64,000 bases of DNA from Phallus indusiatus (lineage: Eukaryota > Basidiomycota > Agaricomycetes > Phallales > Phallaceae). Positions 51,483 through 63,278 of this stretch are shown here, piece by piece; position 1 is the first letter of the stretch; every line of letters begins with the position of its first letter. Under the pieces are notes generated by a model. The model saw only the letters and a list, made by a program, of their open reading frames with translations. It was not told the origin of the DNA and searched no databases. Position numbers and translations under genes: made by a program. The DNA is taken from NCBI GenBank assembly GCA_027605045.1, contig JAQFWX010000002.1, positions 1,488,001 to 1,552,000 of the forward strand, written 5' to 3'.

Positions 51483-53365
51483 ATGACCGATTCAAGTATT
51501 CACGACACCCCTGGTCTTTCGACTCGCCCTTTGACTTTGACTGTCCTGCCAGAAGAACTCCTTTTACTTATATTCCATTGCCTGGACACCCCAACGCTGC
51601 TCCGGTGCAGAAGTGTTCGTCATAGCTCACTCCCTCTCCGCGGAATAATGATTTAATGTCACCGTAGGTTTGTAAAGAATTCTCAAAACTCATCATTTCG
51701 GATGTCAGTCTCGTGTATAAAATCGAACTGTTTGCAGACGGTATGATTAATTGTGAAGACTGCAAATACACCAACGTCGAGCGTCTCGGGCTGCTAAGGA
51801 ACAGAAGACAGGCCTGGAAGGAGCTCGTTACAGTTTTGAAGGAATGGAGATTAAGCACTCAGAGATGGAATGCTTATGAATTAGTGGATGGTATATTTGC
51901 GCAGACGATGAATACGACTGAGGACCCCAACTCAAGAGGGATTATGTTCGCCAGTCTTCCTTGCCGCAGTTTTGCAGGCTCGGTTCTAAAGTACGAAGAT
52001 GTGGGCTTTTCTTTTCGCGACTTTGCAATGGATCCCACACAAGATTTCATCGCATACCTCCAATGTACACCTAAAAATATGTAAGTCTTACCTTGGTCTC
52101 TCACCTTGTTTTCCTCCAGTTCACTAACGTAAAATTTCCATTTGTGTAGGACAAATGGACAACTAAGTACTGTCGTAACTGTCGTAACTGTCTTTCTACG
52201 CACTATGTCAACCAATAAATTGCATAAAAATGGCAAGTTCTGTTATTGTTTCGCAAACAAATCTCAGGCTGACAACTGATTGTTTGTGCAGCTGCTCAGG
52301 AGACCTTATCTGTCACCATACCAAATTTTGTACATGCGGCAGTCATACAAATAGTTGACAACGTCATAGGACTCGTGGTGTGGGACAATCATCATGGCTC
52401 AAAGCTGTTTATTTGGAATTGGGTAACAGGTTCACTGGTTGTGGTACGTCCTCGTCATGATTCATCGCTCAAAACCCATGACTTACTTTATGGACTAGTC
52501 CCAAAATGAGACCCTCAGAATCGACGACTTTGTATTTATCTCAAATCATGCCTACGCCGTTGCCATTCCAGCTCCGGATTCTTGTCTCCAAGTGTATACC
52601 TTTGATAGTTCTTCCGAAATCAGTGCAACCAATCGTACAGGCACATGCCTTCGCGCTGCACTATATCCACCGAGACCTGAAACGCATGTGGAGGCATCCA
52701 TTTTTGGTATTCATACAGGCCCATTCACAACATCGAATTCGCCACCAACCTGCTTCCGACCCTCGAAACCATTTACAACCTCCTCCGAATCACGAATTCA
52801 TGTTGCTCATATAAGTTTAACCCGAATATCCGCTTCTCAGGACTTCCAAACTCAATTTTATTTGATCGTTGTTCACAACAAGACTTTCCTGAAGTTTATC
52901 AACCACGCTGAAAGGATGCAACGGCCGTTACACCTGGCTTGGGACGAGTGGGGCATAGAAGGAGGTGCTTGGATCCCTGGAGGGACAAATTCCAATTGGC
53001 TAAGATATGTCCATGGCGAACGGTTAGTTCGGCTACATGGACCCTCAGGAACTCGTTGTTTGGAAATATACGACTTTGGTGTGCCTCGTGGCCCGCCTTC
53101 ATGGATACCCAGCGAAGAATTGCCCCAAATTTTCCAAAGTCGCCAGTTGGTAAATGTTCTCAACGAACAAGTGCAATTCAAACTTCCTTGCCGCGTAATC
53201 CGAATCCCGGAAGCAAAGCCTTATGCAGGTTTTATGATTGACGAAGACAGATTAGTAGGTATCAAGGTCAGTAGATATTCATCACTAAAAACACTACCGT
53301 TGTTGATCATACGTCCCAAGGATTCCAATCATGACCCACCGCTTTTCGATGTTTATACTTTTTAG
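51483..53365 (+). CDS. F-box protein (548 aa)
   Basis: The model is join(51483..51614, 51668..52080, 52150..52232, 52292..52443, 52499..53365), 548 residues. ATG 51483 (context ACCATGACC) is preferred to an in-frame ATG at 51462. The F-box lies at about residues 20-62: LTVLPEELLLLIFHCLD, then LLRCRSVCKEFSKLI across the first intron. The rest resembles the common basidiomycete F-box proteins with a beta-propeller-like C-terminus (blocks such as VIGLVVWDNHHGSKLFIWNW and LEIYDFG). F-box proteins bind Skp1 and bring substrates to SCF ubiquitin ligases, and these fungal expansions mostly lack known targets. The third intron has a GC donor (GCAAGT at 52233). The gene converges on TOM70 with 190 bp between stop codons. 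Confidence 0.9.
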
Positions 53366-53555
53366 CTCTATGGGATGTTTATTTATACAAGCGAACGATA
53401 TACGATGAAATAAGGAAAAAAGAATGATTATTATAAGAAAGAGGAGAGCTGGATTTTTTGTTATACGTAATGTATGTACTAAGGATAGATAGTTGTGCAA
53501 GAATGAAGTTTTGATTCCAAGCTCAAATCTACGTGTAAATCTGTGCACCAACAGC

Positions 53556-56044
53556 CTACATTATCGATCTCGCTAAATGACCCAGCTCGCCGATCATATG
53601 TGGATAGTTTTTCGTAAACTCCACTTGCGCTTGAGAGGCCTGAAACAGGAACAAATTGTTACTAAAAGAAAGCGGATATTGCAGGAATTTCAACAAGCTT
53701 ACATATTTGTATGTCAACGCATTAATCAGCTCTGGCTCCGATCGAGCAATATCGGCGTGTCTTGAAAATAGCTCGACGGCCGCTTCAATATTGCCCTTTT
53801 GCAGGCTCAATTGAGCTAATGTTGCTACAGCAGCTTCACATTCAGGGTCAATCGCCAGAGCTTCCCGACATAAAGTTTCGGCCGCAGCACTATCCTGCTT
53901 CCATTGGAATAACGCCAAACCCTTGTTGACAAGTGGCAGAACATTCGTAGGTTGTGAACTAAAATGCAAAAAAAGGAGTTCATAAAACAAGGAGTTTCGG
54001 GTAGATAAAGATATATCCCAACCTAGCCTTCTCTAGTTCTATGGCACGATCAAACTTATCCACGGCATCTTGGTATCGCTGTTGGTCTAGCAACAGTTCA
54101 CCACTACAAAGAACAACGAGCAGGTGAATAAGGACACAAACAATCACAAGAAGTATTGACATAACGTACTAATAATTTTGAGGCTCGCTCCGTTGTGGGA
54201 ACTTCTTCAGGGTTTGTCTGAAGGTAGCCATACTACTGGCAAGGTTATCGGATTTGTATCGGGCAACGGCAAGCTGGATATGACTGAAAACAAAGGAATC
54301 ATCAAGACTTGTTGATTTAGTATAATTTTCAGCAGCTTCAGCGAATTGGCCCATGATGAAATACACTGTACGTGGGTTGCGTCATTACGCCTGTAGGGTA
54401 ATGAAAAGTACGAAACCGACCTTGACCACGGTGGTAGTAGATGTCGGGATCATTTGGATTTTGAGCAATCGCAGAATCGAAGGCGGCGAACGCCCTGGCG
54501 GGATTGCCTTGTTCCATATAAACGCTAGCCACTTTGACCCAACTTTGTGTTAAGGAAGGCAATAGTCGAACGGATTCCTCTAGATCGGCCTCTGCGCCTG
54601 TAGAATCACCGACAAGGAATCTGAATATAGCCCGTTAATCAAGCCTTATGTAGCGCAAAAGATATACATACTTGAAAGTTCCTCGGAGATTGTAGGCTTC
54701 GGCTTTGCCAGCGTCCCATGATATATCCTTCTCGCATGCTTGGTTTACTAATGTCATTGACTGTGTATAATCCATGGATTCCAGAGCTTTCAACGCTGAT
54801 TGGAGGGTATTGTCTCCTTCGGATGGGGATTCCGGGAACTGCAAAGGCGGACCTGGTGGTTTGTCAGTCATAAAGGCAATCCGAGCATTCATGACGAAGA
54901 AACCTACGGGGTCGGAAAGCTGCGAAATAAGATGAGACAAAGGTATGTGATGGTAAATGTGGTTCCCGAGTCTAAGTATTTCTTTCATGAGCAATGTACA
55001 AGACGTTCAGTCAACAGCTGAAAAGTACCTTGAGAATCTCCTGCGCCTCCGTAGTCGATATCCTTTTTAGTACTCGTTCAACAGACTGCGCGGCTGAATC
55101 GTCTCGGAATTTGCCTAGAATGGCTGCAGCGGTATAATCTGAGACACAATATCGCTCATGAGACAAAAAGCAATTCGGATAGACAAAAGCTGTTTTGAAT
55201 TACCACGTAGAGCGTCCTTAAATCTGTCCAAACCTTCTAAAGCTGATGCTCTGCGATTCAGGGCTTTGACATATGTAGAATCCAGCTTCAAAGCTTCATC
55301 GCAATCTTGCAAGACTAGCTCATACTTTGGAGGTTTTATGTTGATATAACCTACATTTAAATCAGATGAGACAACCGAACATTAAACAAAGACAATTATT
55401 ATTGTGAGGGTACTGACAAGCCGCACGATTGCTGTAGAATACAGCTTCAGGTTTCGGTGATATCTCGATTGCTCGTGTATAACAATCGATGGCTTCCGTG
55501 AAGTTTTTAGAGTTATAGGCGGCGTTTCCGCTGCTTTTTAGACTAGCTGCCAGCTTGGTTCGTTCCTTCATTAAGATTGCACGTGTGAGACTTGTTACAT
55601 TAGGAAAGGTGATATCAATCTTACTTCTGGAGGTAGAGCTCCAATTTCGGCGGCAGAAAGATCTATAAGCAAATAAATTCGTCTACCAATTTCCAGCTAA
55701 GAGATGAAAAAGAAAATACTTGGTGCAGCGCTACTCGTCTGAGAATCTGCCGGTTTACGTTCCTCCAGAATAGGTCCGTCTCTATCTTTGACACTTTTCC
55801 TCTTCTTTCCTTTGCCTTTTTTCTTGGTGGTCTTTTTTTCTCCCTTCTCTGGGTCCGAGTCCTCATCCAGCGATGGTCGTGAAGTCGTAGAAGCATAGTA
55901 GGCAGCGCCTCCAATGGCTATAGCGGCAGCAGCAGTGCCTATTATAATGGCCTTTTTATTTTCGGAGAAAAAAGTTTGGACCCGACTGAGAAGATCGCTG
56001 GAACCAGCCTCAGCGACAGCAGAAGTCGACGAGGAGGAGGACAT
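53556..56044 (-). CDS. TOM70: Mitochondrial import receptor Tom70 (610 aa)
   Basis: The model is complement(join(53556..53639, 53703..53958, 54023..54103, 54170..54365, 54421..54620, 54672..54919, 55029..55138, 55204..55350, 55418..55565, 55625..55662, 55720..56044)), 610 residues, near the yeast length of 617. A Ser-rich N-terminus is followed by one membrane segment (about 32-51, [20 protein letters not shown]) and a strongly basic linker ([14 protein letters not shown]). TPR repeats follow: [20 protein letters not shown], the clamp-type [10 protein letters not shown], and [17 protein letters not shown]. Later TPRs include [20 protein letters not shown] and [20 protein letters not shown]. 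Tom70 sits in the outer mitochondrial membrane and receives Hsp70/Hsp90-bound carrier precursors for the TOM complex. It is divergent from the syntaxin gene over 285 bp. Confidence 0.95.
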
Positions 56045-56329
56045 TTTAAGAAATAGCTCTGGCAAATAACGCCGAAAATGCGCAAGAGCTTTTCTAACAG
56101 GGAGAAGAGAGAAATTATTCCGCTCAGGCGCTTAGTCAGCCGGCAGGAATATTTTGTCATCGTTTTCCGGCGGAGGGAGGCCTGTGAAGAAGTCCTGACG
56201 CCCACATTCACCCACATCCTACTTTTCGTAATTGTCCTATTCATTGCACCACTCAACTGTCCTCGACTTTGAGCGCCTTCTTTCACAACGTTTTGACGAA
56301 CAATTCGTAAATAGCCTGATTCAAAGGTC
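56045..56329. promoter_or_regulatory. Bidirectional promoter, TOM70 / syntaxin gene
   Basis: This 285-bp spacer lies between divergent start codons. No TATA box is evident. Pyrimidine-rich runs precede the plus-strand ATG. Assigned from position. Confidence 0.5.
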
Positions 56330-57496
56330 ATGTCTTTTCAGGATCTCGAAGCAGGAACATTGCCCCGGCGGAGTACTCTTCCATCGACCTCAGCCGCAGC
56401 CCCAAGTGTTGCATTCGACCAGCTCCATTCAAGTTTGAGTTTACAAGTATTCAAAATCAACGCCAATGTTCAAGGAATTTTGAAGCTCGTAGATCAGGTA
56501 CAGACCTTCCCGTCTTTCGTTATGTAGTAGTCTCACTTCCTGTAGGTGGGAACTGCAAAAGATACCGGAAACATACGCAAAGCTCTGTGAGTTCATAGCG
56601 TGCACGATACTCGTTTCATTGATCAGTGTCCATGTGTAGGCATGACATAACAGAAACTACCCGTCAGATGGCCAAGCGAGGAACTGACGATTTGAAGAAA
56701 CTTGCAGCTACAGTCACTGATTCGGTGCGGTTTTCCAAACGTATAAGGTTACACACGTGATTAATATATGTGTTTTTCAGCCTCAGCAGAAAACGGCACT
56801 TGACAAAGTATCCCATGATTTCCAGCTCTCCATAGTGGCGTTCCAGCGGGCGCAGCAGTTGAGTGTTGAGCGTCAAAGGACTGTTGTTGAAGGAATCAAG
56901 ATTGCTGTCGACGAAGAAGAAGTGAGGTAATGATTTATTTAGATGAAATTTTCTGCGGATCCTTAATAAAAATTCGCGTAGAGCCGATGAAGCCCCTACA
57001 TCCCCAAGTCAACGACAAGCTCAATTACTACAATCGTGAGTATGCCATGTTGGTATATAACCCGCATTCTTTTTTTAAGGTTTCCAAAAGGACCCTTTCT
57101 CCTGCGGAATTGTCGTTTCAGGAATCGCTTATTCAAGAAAGAGAAGAAGATATTAGGGAAATAGAAGTCGGTATTGTTGAGCTATCCCAGATCTTTAGAG
57201 ATTTGGGCACAATTGTCCAGCAACAAGGAGGGATGATCGGTAAGTATCTGCCTGTTATTCATGGATTTGTTGCACAATCTTGAATTATGATATCATTAGA
57301 TAATATTGAATCGAATATTACAGCGGTAGCTGATAATACTCGGGAGGCCTCAAATGAACTAGAGATTGCCCATGAATATCAGCGTAGAGCAGGACGGAGA
57401 GCAGCATGTCTTATGATAGTTGTTGCAATCGTCATATGTGTAGTTTTGTTAGTGGTGAGCGGGTTTCTTGGTTTTTTGTTTTATTTGGCACGCTAA
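56330..57496 (+). CDS. PEP12: Qa-SNARE, Pep12/syntaxin-7-like (279 aa)
   Basis: The model is join(56330..56497, 56546..56586, 56640..56724, 56781..56926, 56982..57035, 57091..57239, 57300..57496), 279 residues (yeast Pep12 is 288). The N-terminal part forms a predicted Habc helical bundle (FDQLHSSLSLQVFKINANVQ; IRKALHDITETTRQMAKRG; FQLSIVAFQRAQQ). The Qa-SNARE motif is at about 178-245 with RDLGTIVQQQGGMIDNIESN containing the zero-layer Gln. A C-terminal anchor MIVVAIVICVVLLVVSGF ends three residues from the C-terminus. It should act in Golgi-to-endosome/vacuole membrane fusion. Acceptor choice at 57090 (AAAAG) rather than the nearby TTTAAG is required by frame. The endosomal syntaxin class fits better than the plasma-membrane class because of the short tail and the TTRQMAKR linker, but exact orthology needs a tree. 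Confidence 0.9.
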
Positions 57497-59092
57497 GTTA
57501 TCATTTCAAGATTCTTTCTTAGTGGTGAGGGTACTGTGCCGATGCGAGGACTATTTCCTTGTCGTACTTTATGATCTTTTAATGCACAGTTATTGTTATG
57601 AGATTATAACGAGAAGTCGTATTTATGCTTATTATTGACTAGCTCTCCAGACAGTCACGAGGGGAACACGTTAATTTGATATTGATAAGACAGTTTTGAG
57701 CTCACCTGACCAATTCTGCAAATTATCAAAGTGGTGAGCTTATGTCTTCAGCAGCTGTGATCAACCTACATATTTGTAACCTCCTCAGTTTCTGGGTGGT
57801 AAGTGGCTATGTAGTTTAAACGAAGAATCTTTGGCTCAAAAGCGTGTACGGCGCCACCAGCTTTTTCGTACCGTAATTACCCTTTTAGAGAAAAAGTCTG
57901 AATGCACAGCTTGAGCAATGAACTTTGCTGTGCATGCCACTGCACTGCACTTTTAGCCGATGTTTGGAAAATTGGTGCTTAATGTGCAAAATCTCCCAAT
58001 TCCTTCTGACTCTTTGAGTGAAGGTTCGTTTCAAAACTATAAGTTCATGGAGTCCCAACTTTGAACTTCCTGATCCAAGTTAATTCTGAGGTTGGATTTA
58101 CATGTGTTCGCTAAGAGCTTTATCAGTGAATCAAGTTCAATTACTGTAATAGTCAAACCTTGTGGTCTTATATGTCGATTTTTCGAAAAAATCCAGAAAT
58201 CATAGCCATGTCACTGGCAGTACTAGTTGCAGCTGTGGAGCCATAATTTAATATTTTGAACTCCGACAGGAGACTCGCTTCCGAGCTCCCCCAACAACTT
58301 GAACTTGAAATACCAATGCATGCAGATTAAAGAACAGAGCCTCCTAAAACAGCATCGAGACTCTGTTTATCTGGAGAGAAAACTGTGCGTGTACAGCTAT
58401 CAGCCCTTTCTAAAATGAAGGCGTGCACTGGACCGGTGTAAAGTTTTAACTTTTTCCCAATGCCCAGCGGTTCCTTCTATAAATTTACGCGATAGTTTGG
58501 ATACCTCAATAATACTTTATTCTTCCTCTTTACGCTTTTCCTCTGCATCGAAGCTATATAAGGAATATATAATCGGCGTGAAAAGCCTTAGTGAATCGAC
58601 ATCACTGCTAATTACGGTGTGGTTGGAAGGTATTCCTACTATAGTATGTTTCGCTAATATGCATCCTATCTGAACACCATGCTACGTAGATTCATGTCTT
58701 TTCTAGCTCAAAACTGCCAGAATTATCTCAAACGATATCAAAGCTATTCTGGAACGTACTTGTCCAGTGTTAGCGGGGCAAACAACAATAATATCCTGGA
58801 CAGGATCACGATTTATACAATCTGGAGAAGATCCATTGGACTATTACCTTTAGATGCTCTACTAGAAAAATATATGGTCGTTATGAGCCATGTTCCATTC
58901 CATACTCAGGACAAAGGAAGTGTCCACCAATTCCGATGCTTAGAATGCTCATCTCAGCTCATTCCTGTGGACCGTCAGTAGCCTACTTATATCTTCTCCA
59001 ATTAAATCATTTCAACTCAATTTTCAGCGCACCCCTCAACCACCGTCTTCTCTCAAGACACCGTGCCTTACCCCTCACCGGCACCTCCCAAA
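57497..59092. other. Intergenic region downstream of the syntaxin gene
   Basis: It contains the syntaxin 3' end and the promoter of the orphan gene at 59093. A 100-codon frame at 58679-58981 has no recognisable content and may be part of a leader. Nothing else was seen. Confidence 0.4.
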
Positions 59093-59542
59093 ATGACCGC
59101 AACTTCCACTTTTACTTGTATTCAAGACGGGGATCACCCAGAGAGTACGTTATTAAACCCAAATCGATATTTAAGTCTTTCTGAAGAATTCGCAGGAGTA
59201 TCGCCGCCGTCAAAAGCCGCAATATCAATTCCTATTTCTGAGATTCATTCCAAACCGGCAACTAACAGATACCCATTCGACAATTCTGATCCATGCGCTT
59301 CAAGAGCTTTGTTGTTTGATGTCAAAGTGCGCGACTTTGCCTTCGAGGCACATGGGGCTAAGACTGCCCGAGTAGTTACCATGGAAGACTCACTCAAATA
59401 TCGATACACCAAATACCGTGCTGCACGTCAAGCACCACCCGAGGATATCATCAATAGTTTATCATACTATGAGCCGGAATGGTTAGAAGAGGCAGAAAAA
59501 AAGCCTGACGAATCGTTCCTTATAGAAGACCCAAACTACTAG
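59093..59542 (+). CDS. Uncharacterised intronless protein (149 aa)
   Basis: ATG 59093 has a good context (CAAAATGACC). An in-frame ATG at 59063 would add MPYPSPAPPK. The protein starts MTATSTFTCIQDGDHPEST and ends SFLIEDPNY. It has a motif-like middle (RALLFDVKVRDFAFEAHGAK), a YRYTKYRAAR segment and an acidic tail (YYEPEWLEEAEKKPDESF). No signal peptide or membrane segment is visible, and I do not recognise the family. Codon use, composition and absence of internal stops make it a better candidate than other single frames in the region. It lies downstream of the syntaxin gene on the same strand, with 1.6 kb between. Confidence 0.6.
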   Translation: MTATSTFTCIQDGDHPESTLLNPNRYLSLSEEFAGVSPPSKAAISIPISEIHSKPATNRYPFDNSDPCASRALLFDVKVRDFAFEAHGAKTARVVTMEDSLKYRYTKYRAARQAPPEDIINSLSYYEPEWLEEAEKKPDESFLIEDPNY

Positions 59543-61926
59543 TGTTTGGTAGTGTTTACCCGATTCATACTATCTTATTTAGGGTTGGTTGGGGCTGGGA
59601 ATAGATTTCGTCAATCGCTGTTTTAACAATTATCATTATAGTGTTATGTAACATGTTATTATCAACACGGTTTTCTAAACGGTCTTCGCAAGCTCAAGTT
59701 CAATATTCTTATTTTTTGAACAGTAAGACGTACTACTGCATAGTTAGTGGATTTATTGTGTAATGGTATTTCTGTAATTCGGAAAATGATGAACGAAAGG
59801 GGAACAGTTACAGATCGACACAGTGGCGGAGAATCGATGTGATGAATTCGTTATTTGAAATCTAGCTACCAGTGTGCAAGATGCGCCAGGAGGTGATTTT
59901 ACCTGATGATTGAGGCAAGATGTCAGATTTTGCCAAATTTGAAAGATGGCACAGATCCCCTAAACTTAAAAAACAAAGAGTCTTATTGGTATTGAAGGGC
60001 TTCGCGCCACAGCGCTGCTGAGACTTCTACTACCTCGTGCCAATCATCATGGTAGGATTTTAATTCATTTTTATGGTTCAAACTTTCGGAGAAGTGAGTA
60101 TCAGTGAATTACTGGCACAAAAGCAAAATGGAATTTCAGGAGTACCTATAGCGCAAATTCTGATAGGGTAACAGCGATTTTTTTTTGCTTTACTTTTTGT
60201 GTCGACGCCGTTCATGTGCGGGTTTTGTTTCTTCAAGGCGTCACGTCACTAGCAACAAAAGCCACCTCGGATTGTATGGTACTGGGTTTATGAGCCCATA
60301 TCAAATCTATACGCGTTTAATGTTCATAAATATTTACACAGAAATACGTACCGCCAGTAACTTACGTATCAGTGCCCCGATAGTGAACCATGTACTAAAA
60401 TGAGGTACACCAGTCTTCATCGTCGGTGATATCATCGTCTTCTGGTACTTCTTATCATCTTCACCACGCCCAATACTGCCAAAGATTAAACCACAAAATC
60501 GAAGTATCATCATAATCAAATTATATCGCGTGCATCAGGGATTTAATTGCAGCCCGGTTCGGTGGCAGTTTTCAAATACGCGGCTAGACATTTTGATCTC
60601 GAATCTGTTAAAGATTGATTGAAGTCCAGAGCAAATATAACCCATCTGAACGACAGGGGTTGTCGAGAAAAAACATTCCGATCAGACATGCTTTAGAATT
60701 GGCAGTTGCGTGCTAAACGAGAATTGCATAGCGGCTTGTATACAATTCGAGCCGAATTGGTTACCCAGAAATTCAGAATGTATTCGGAGTAGCAGTCATG
60801 GATGATGGCACACTCGCCGACCACCTCTTGCCAAGTGTGATGTATAAATTAGTTACATTACATTTCGCCTTACGTTACCAATACTTACATATTTATTTAA
60901 CATAATGCTCAAACTCGTCATCACCAAAAAATTAACGAATAAGGAAAAATTGAAGTCTCCGTTAGGTTTTGTCCTATTTTTCGTCAGCTTGTCCGACGTC
61001 GAGTTGAGAATTAAATTACAGCGCGCAACATGTTATTTTTAGGCATAAAATAATCCTTCTAGTAGTGCTAAGGTCGCGAAAATGTTATTTGGACACACCG
61101 CAGATTAAGGTTGGGACTCGTTAAGGAACACCACGCAAGGAGGTTTGTTACCAAATTATTTTTGAGCCACCAAATGCTCTAGTCAATCAATCCACTCCTT
61201 ATGTATCTTGTGATAAGGTACATAAATGCCCTCAGCGATAGCGCTGCTTAGCATGGCCAATCGCTTGAATGCACAACATTGGGTCCACACTGACTCCAGC
61301 ATTCACAAGCCACCAGTTGACTAACTATGCACTATCAGGATGATCTGGTAATACTGGTATTAAGCCGATTCTATCGATCCTATATTTGGCAAGAATTATT
61401 ACGTACACTAGTAGATTTCCGTACTTTTAATTTCAATAGATGACGTATATCAATCAGAGAGGTGAAGTTCAAATCTAAATGCGATAATTTAATTGTGAGC
61501 TAACGGGATATTATCGCTGAATGAATTGATGCGAGTCGACCGAGGGTTTCAAATGAATCTAGACTATACGAATCAATTGCTGGTGTGTTCTATAATAAGG
61601 AAAATAGCTTCTCTAGGCCTTTTCCGAGTCGTATACGTTTGTATTACCGGTCAACAAATTTTAGACTCTCACCGAATGTGGAAAGTAGCTATAGTTGAAG
61701 TTTCCATTCTTTGGACTGCCACTGAGAATGTCTTGTACCGCGATCATACCCGCATATTAGTTGAGGTACAACATTGAAGTAATATATGAACAATATTAAC
61801 TGTTAAACAACAAGATCATACAGGTTTTGAATGGCGTGGTATTATAGGAAAGGGTTCAGAGGGTCTTCAAAATGAAAGACCACTAATGATGTCCGATTTT
61901 TGGCGGGGTAAAATCCGGTGTTGGCG
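59543..61926. other. Intergenic stretch, no gene seen
   Basis: Frames are short and AT content is locally high. The minus-strand frame at 60334-60519 and the plus-strand one at 61526-61777 show no family resemblance or splice partners. Confidence 0.4.
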
Positions 61927-62330
61927 TTATCCCGCCCTTCTGAGAGCTGAAAGACTGAAAAATTGATAAATTTAATAGCAAGTGCGAAAATAAAGGATCA
62001 ATAAAGCAGTGGCTCAAAGATGACAGCGCGTATGATGTGACTTACGGAATCTCTTGACGTATGCTGTTTCCTTGTATTTCGACGACGACGAGAATCGTAC
62101 CCTTAAACTCGTGAGTTGGATAGAGGTGGAATAAGGATTGAAAACTAACATCTGGAAGTGGAGTGTTCACACGTATTACTGTTGCATATTGCATGTTTTG
62201 ACTTCGGGAGTTGAAAAACATGACGGAAGATCCTACATCGGGAGGACCCTGAAAAAAAAAAGTAAAAAAGTCAAAGATAGCAAATATAGCTGGAGGCGAG
62301 AGGATGAACATTGTTTATGACAGCTGCCAT
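61927..62330 (-). CDS. Small intron-split protein, family member C (63 aa, unknown function)
   Basis: The model is complement(join(61927..61954, 62046..62101, 62150..62248, 62322..62330)), 63 residues. It reads MAA, then GPPDVGSSVMFFNSRSQNMQ, then TPLPDGTILVVVEIQGN..., ending IPLSALRRAG. Exons 2, 3 and 4 have exactly the same lengths (99, 56, 28 nt) and phases as in copy A, and 38 of 60 residues agree, with conservative differences. Donors GTTAGT and GTAAGT and the acceptors TTTCAG are good. The first donor GTCATA is weak, so the three-residue first exon is the least certain part. No known domain, signal or membrane segment is visible. Function is unknown; a small beta-rich fold is inferred. 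Confidence 0.72.
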
Positions 62331-62417
62331 CCGTCGGTTACTTCGAAGGATAAAAAATAAAAGACAAAGATAAAAATTTTGTACACGACGCAGACTTGCT
62401 CTTTGAAGTTTCCATGG

Positions 62418-62425
62418 TTTATATA
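62418..62425 (-). promoter_or_regulatory. TATA box of small gene C
   Basis: TATATAAA on the minus strand ends 88 nt before the ATG. It is the same octamer at a similar distance as in copy A. Confidence 0.55.
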
Positions 62426-63207
62426 GCTGTAGTATCGAGGAAAAATTTAGTTTCGGAAATTAAAAGGCAAAATTCAGACTCACATTTAGATAATGAATAG
62501 CGTAAAAAAATATGGGGTTAGTGTATATTTTCCCAAGTATATCCTAAAACTGGACTCGTGTGGAAAGGTCTCGAAAAGCAGTTGCGTGCCTAGAAGATAG
62601 TTTAATTATGAGACTAACGGATGGCACAGAGCTCTATAATTGAAAGATGATCCGTTGACCGGTTTAAGTGACAGCTCGGGGATGGTGGTATATAGCCCTA
62701 AAAGGCCCGAGTTCTTCAATGCAACACCCACGTCATGGACCATGGACTCGCAGTCAATAGCAAACTCCACACTAATGTAGGGTGTAAGTTGTTGCGGTTA
62801 TCCGGTAAAGCAGCCTCGTGTTTATGGAAGCATATGTGTCAATGTTCTCAGACGAATTGTATCGTCACCGTCATCGATGGGCAAATTGAGAAGAATGGAA
62901 GCGATGCAGCGCTGGGGTATTTGAAATCCCGAATAGCTAAAACTTAAGAGAAAAGCTACCGATATATAAAGATCAAGCTCTTGAATGTATGAACGTGAGT
63001 GAGAAAATGGGCGTGCACTCACCATAGTTATGTAGCTGTACTCCGTTTGGCCCTCGGCTAATGATTTCGGATGGTCCCATGCGCAGAGGAGAAAGATATA
63101 CTTGTCCGTTTCCGCCAGCTGCCGAGTGGTTTGAACGTCCAACAATTCAATTTAGATAAAAAAACTGACAGCTGAGCAATATCAATGAGAATGTAATGCC
63201 GTCGCCG

Positions 63208-63278
63208 TGACGTAAAAATCTAGAAGACGAGGTCGAGGGAGACGAAAATGTTCACGAATGTTCACACGAATCGGTGTG
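63208..63278 (-). promoter_or_regulatory. Conserved upstream block, right copy: TTACGTCA and CACAC...GTGTG
   Basis: TGACGTAA at 63208-63215 reads TTACGTCA toward gene C and lies in the 15-mer shared with position 154-168. CACAC (63263-63267) and GTGTG (63274-63278) form the matching inverted repeat, here with a shorter spacer. Between this block and the gene, a GTGAGT donor-like site (63017-63022, minus) corresponds to GTAAGT at 305-310. Confidence 0.5.

Noticed and set aside
62822..63145. Minus-strand frame with a protein-like stretch (TRQLAETDKYIFLLCAWDHP) before a GTGAGT donor
   Set aside because: No ATG starts it, and the aligned segment of the left copy has an in-frame TGA. Treated as conserved leader DNA rather than protein.
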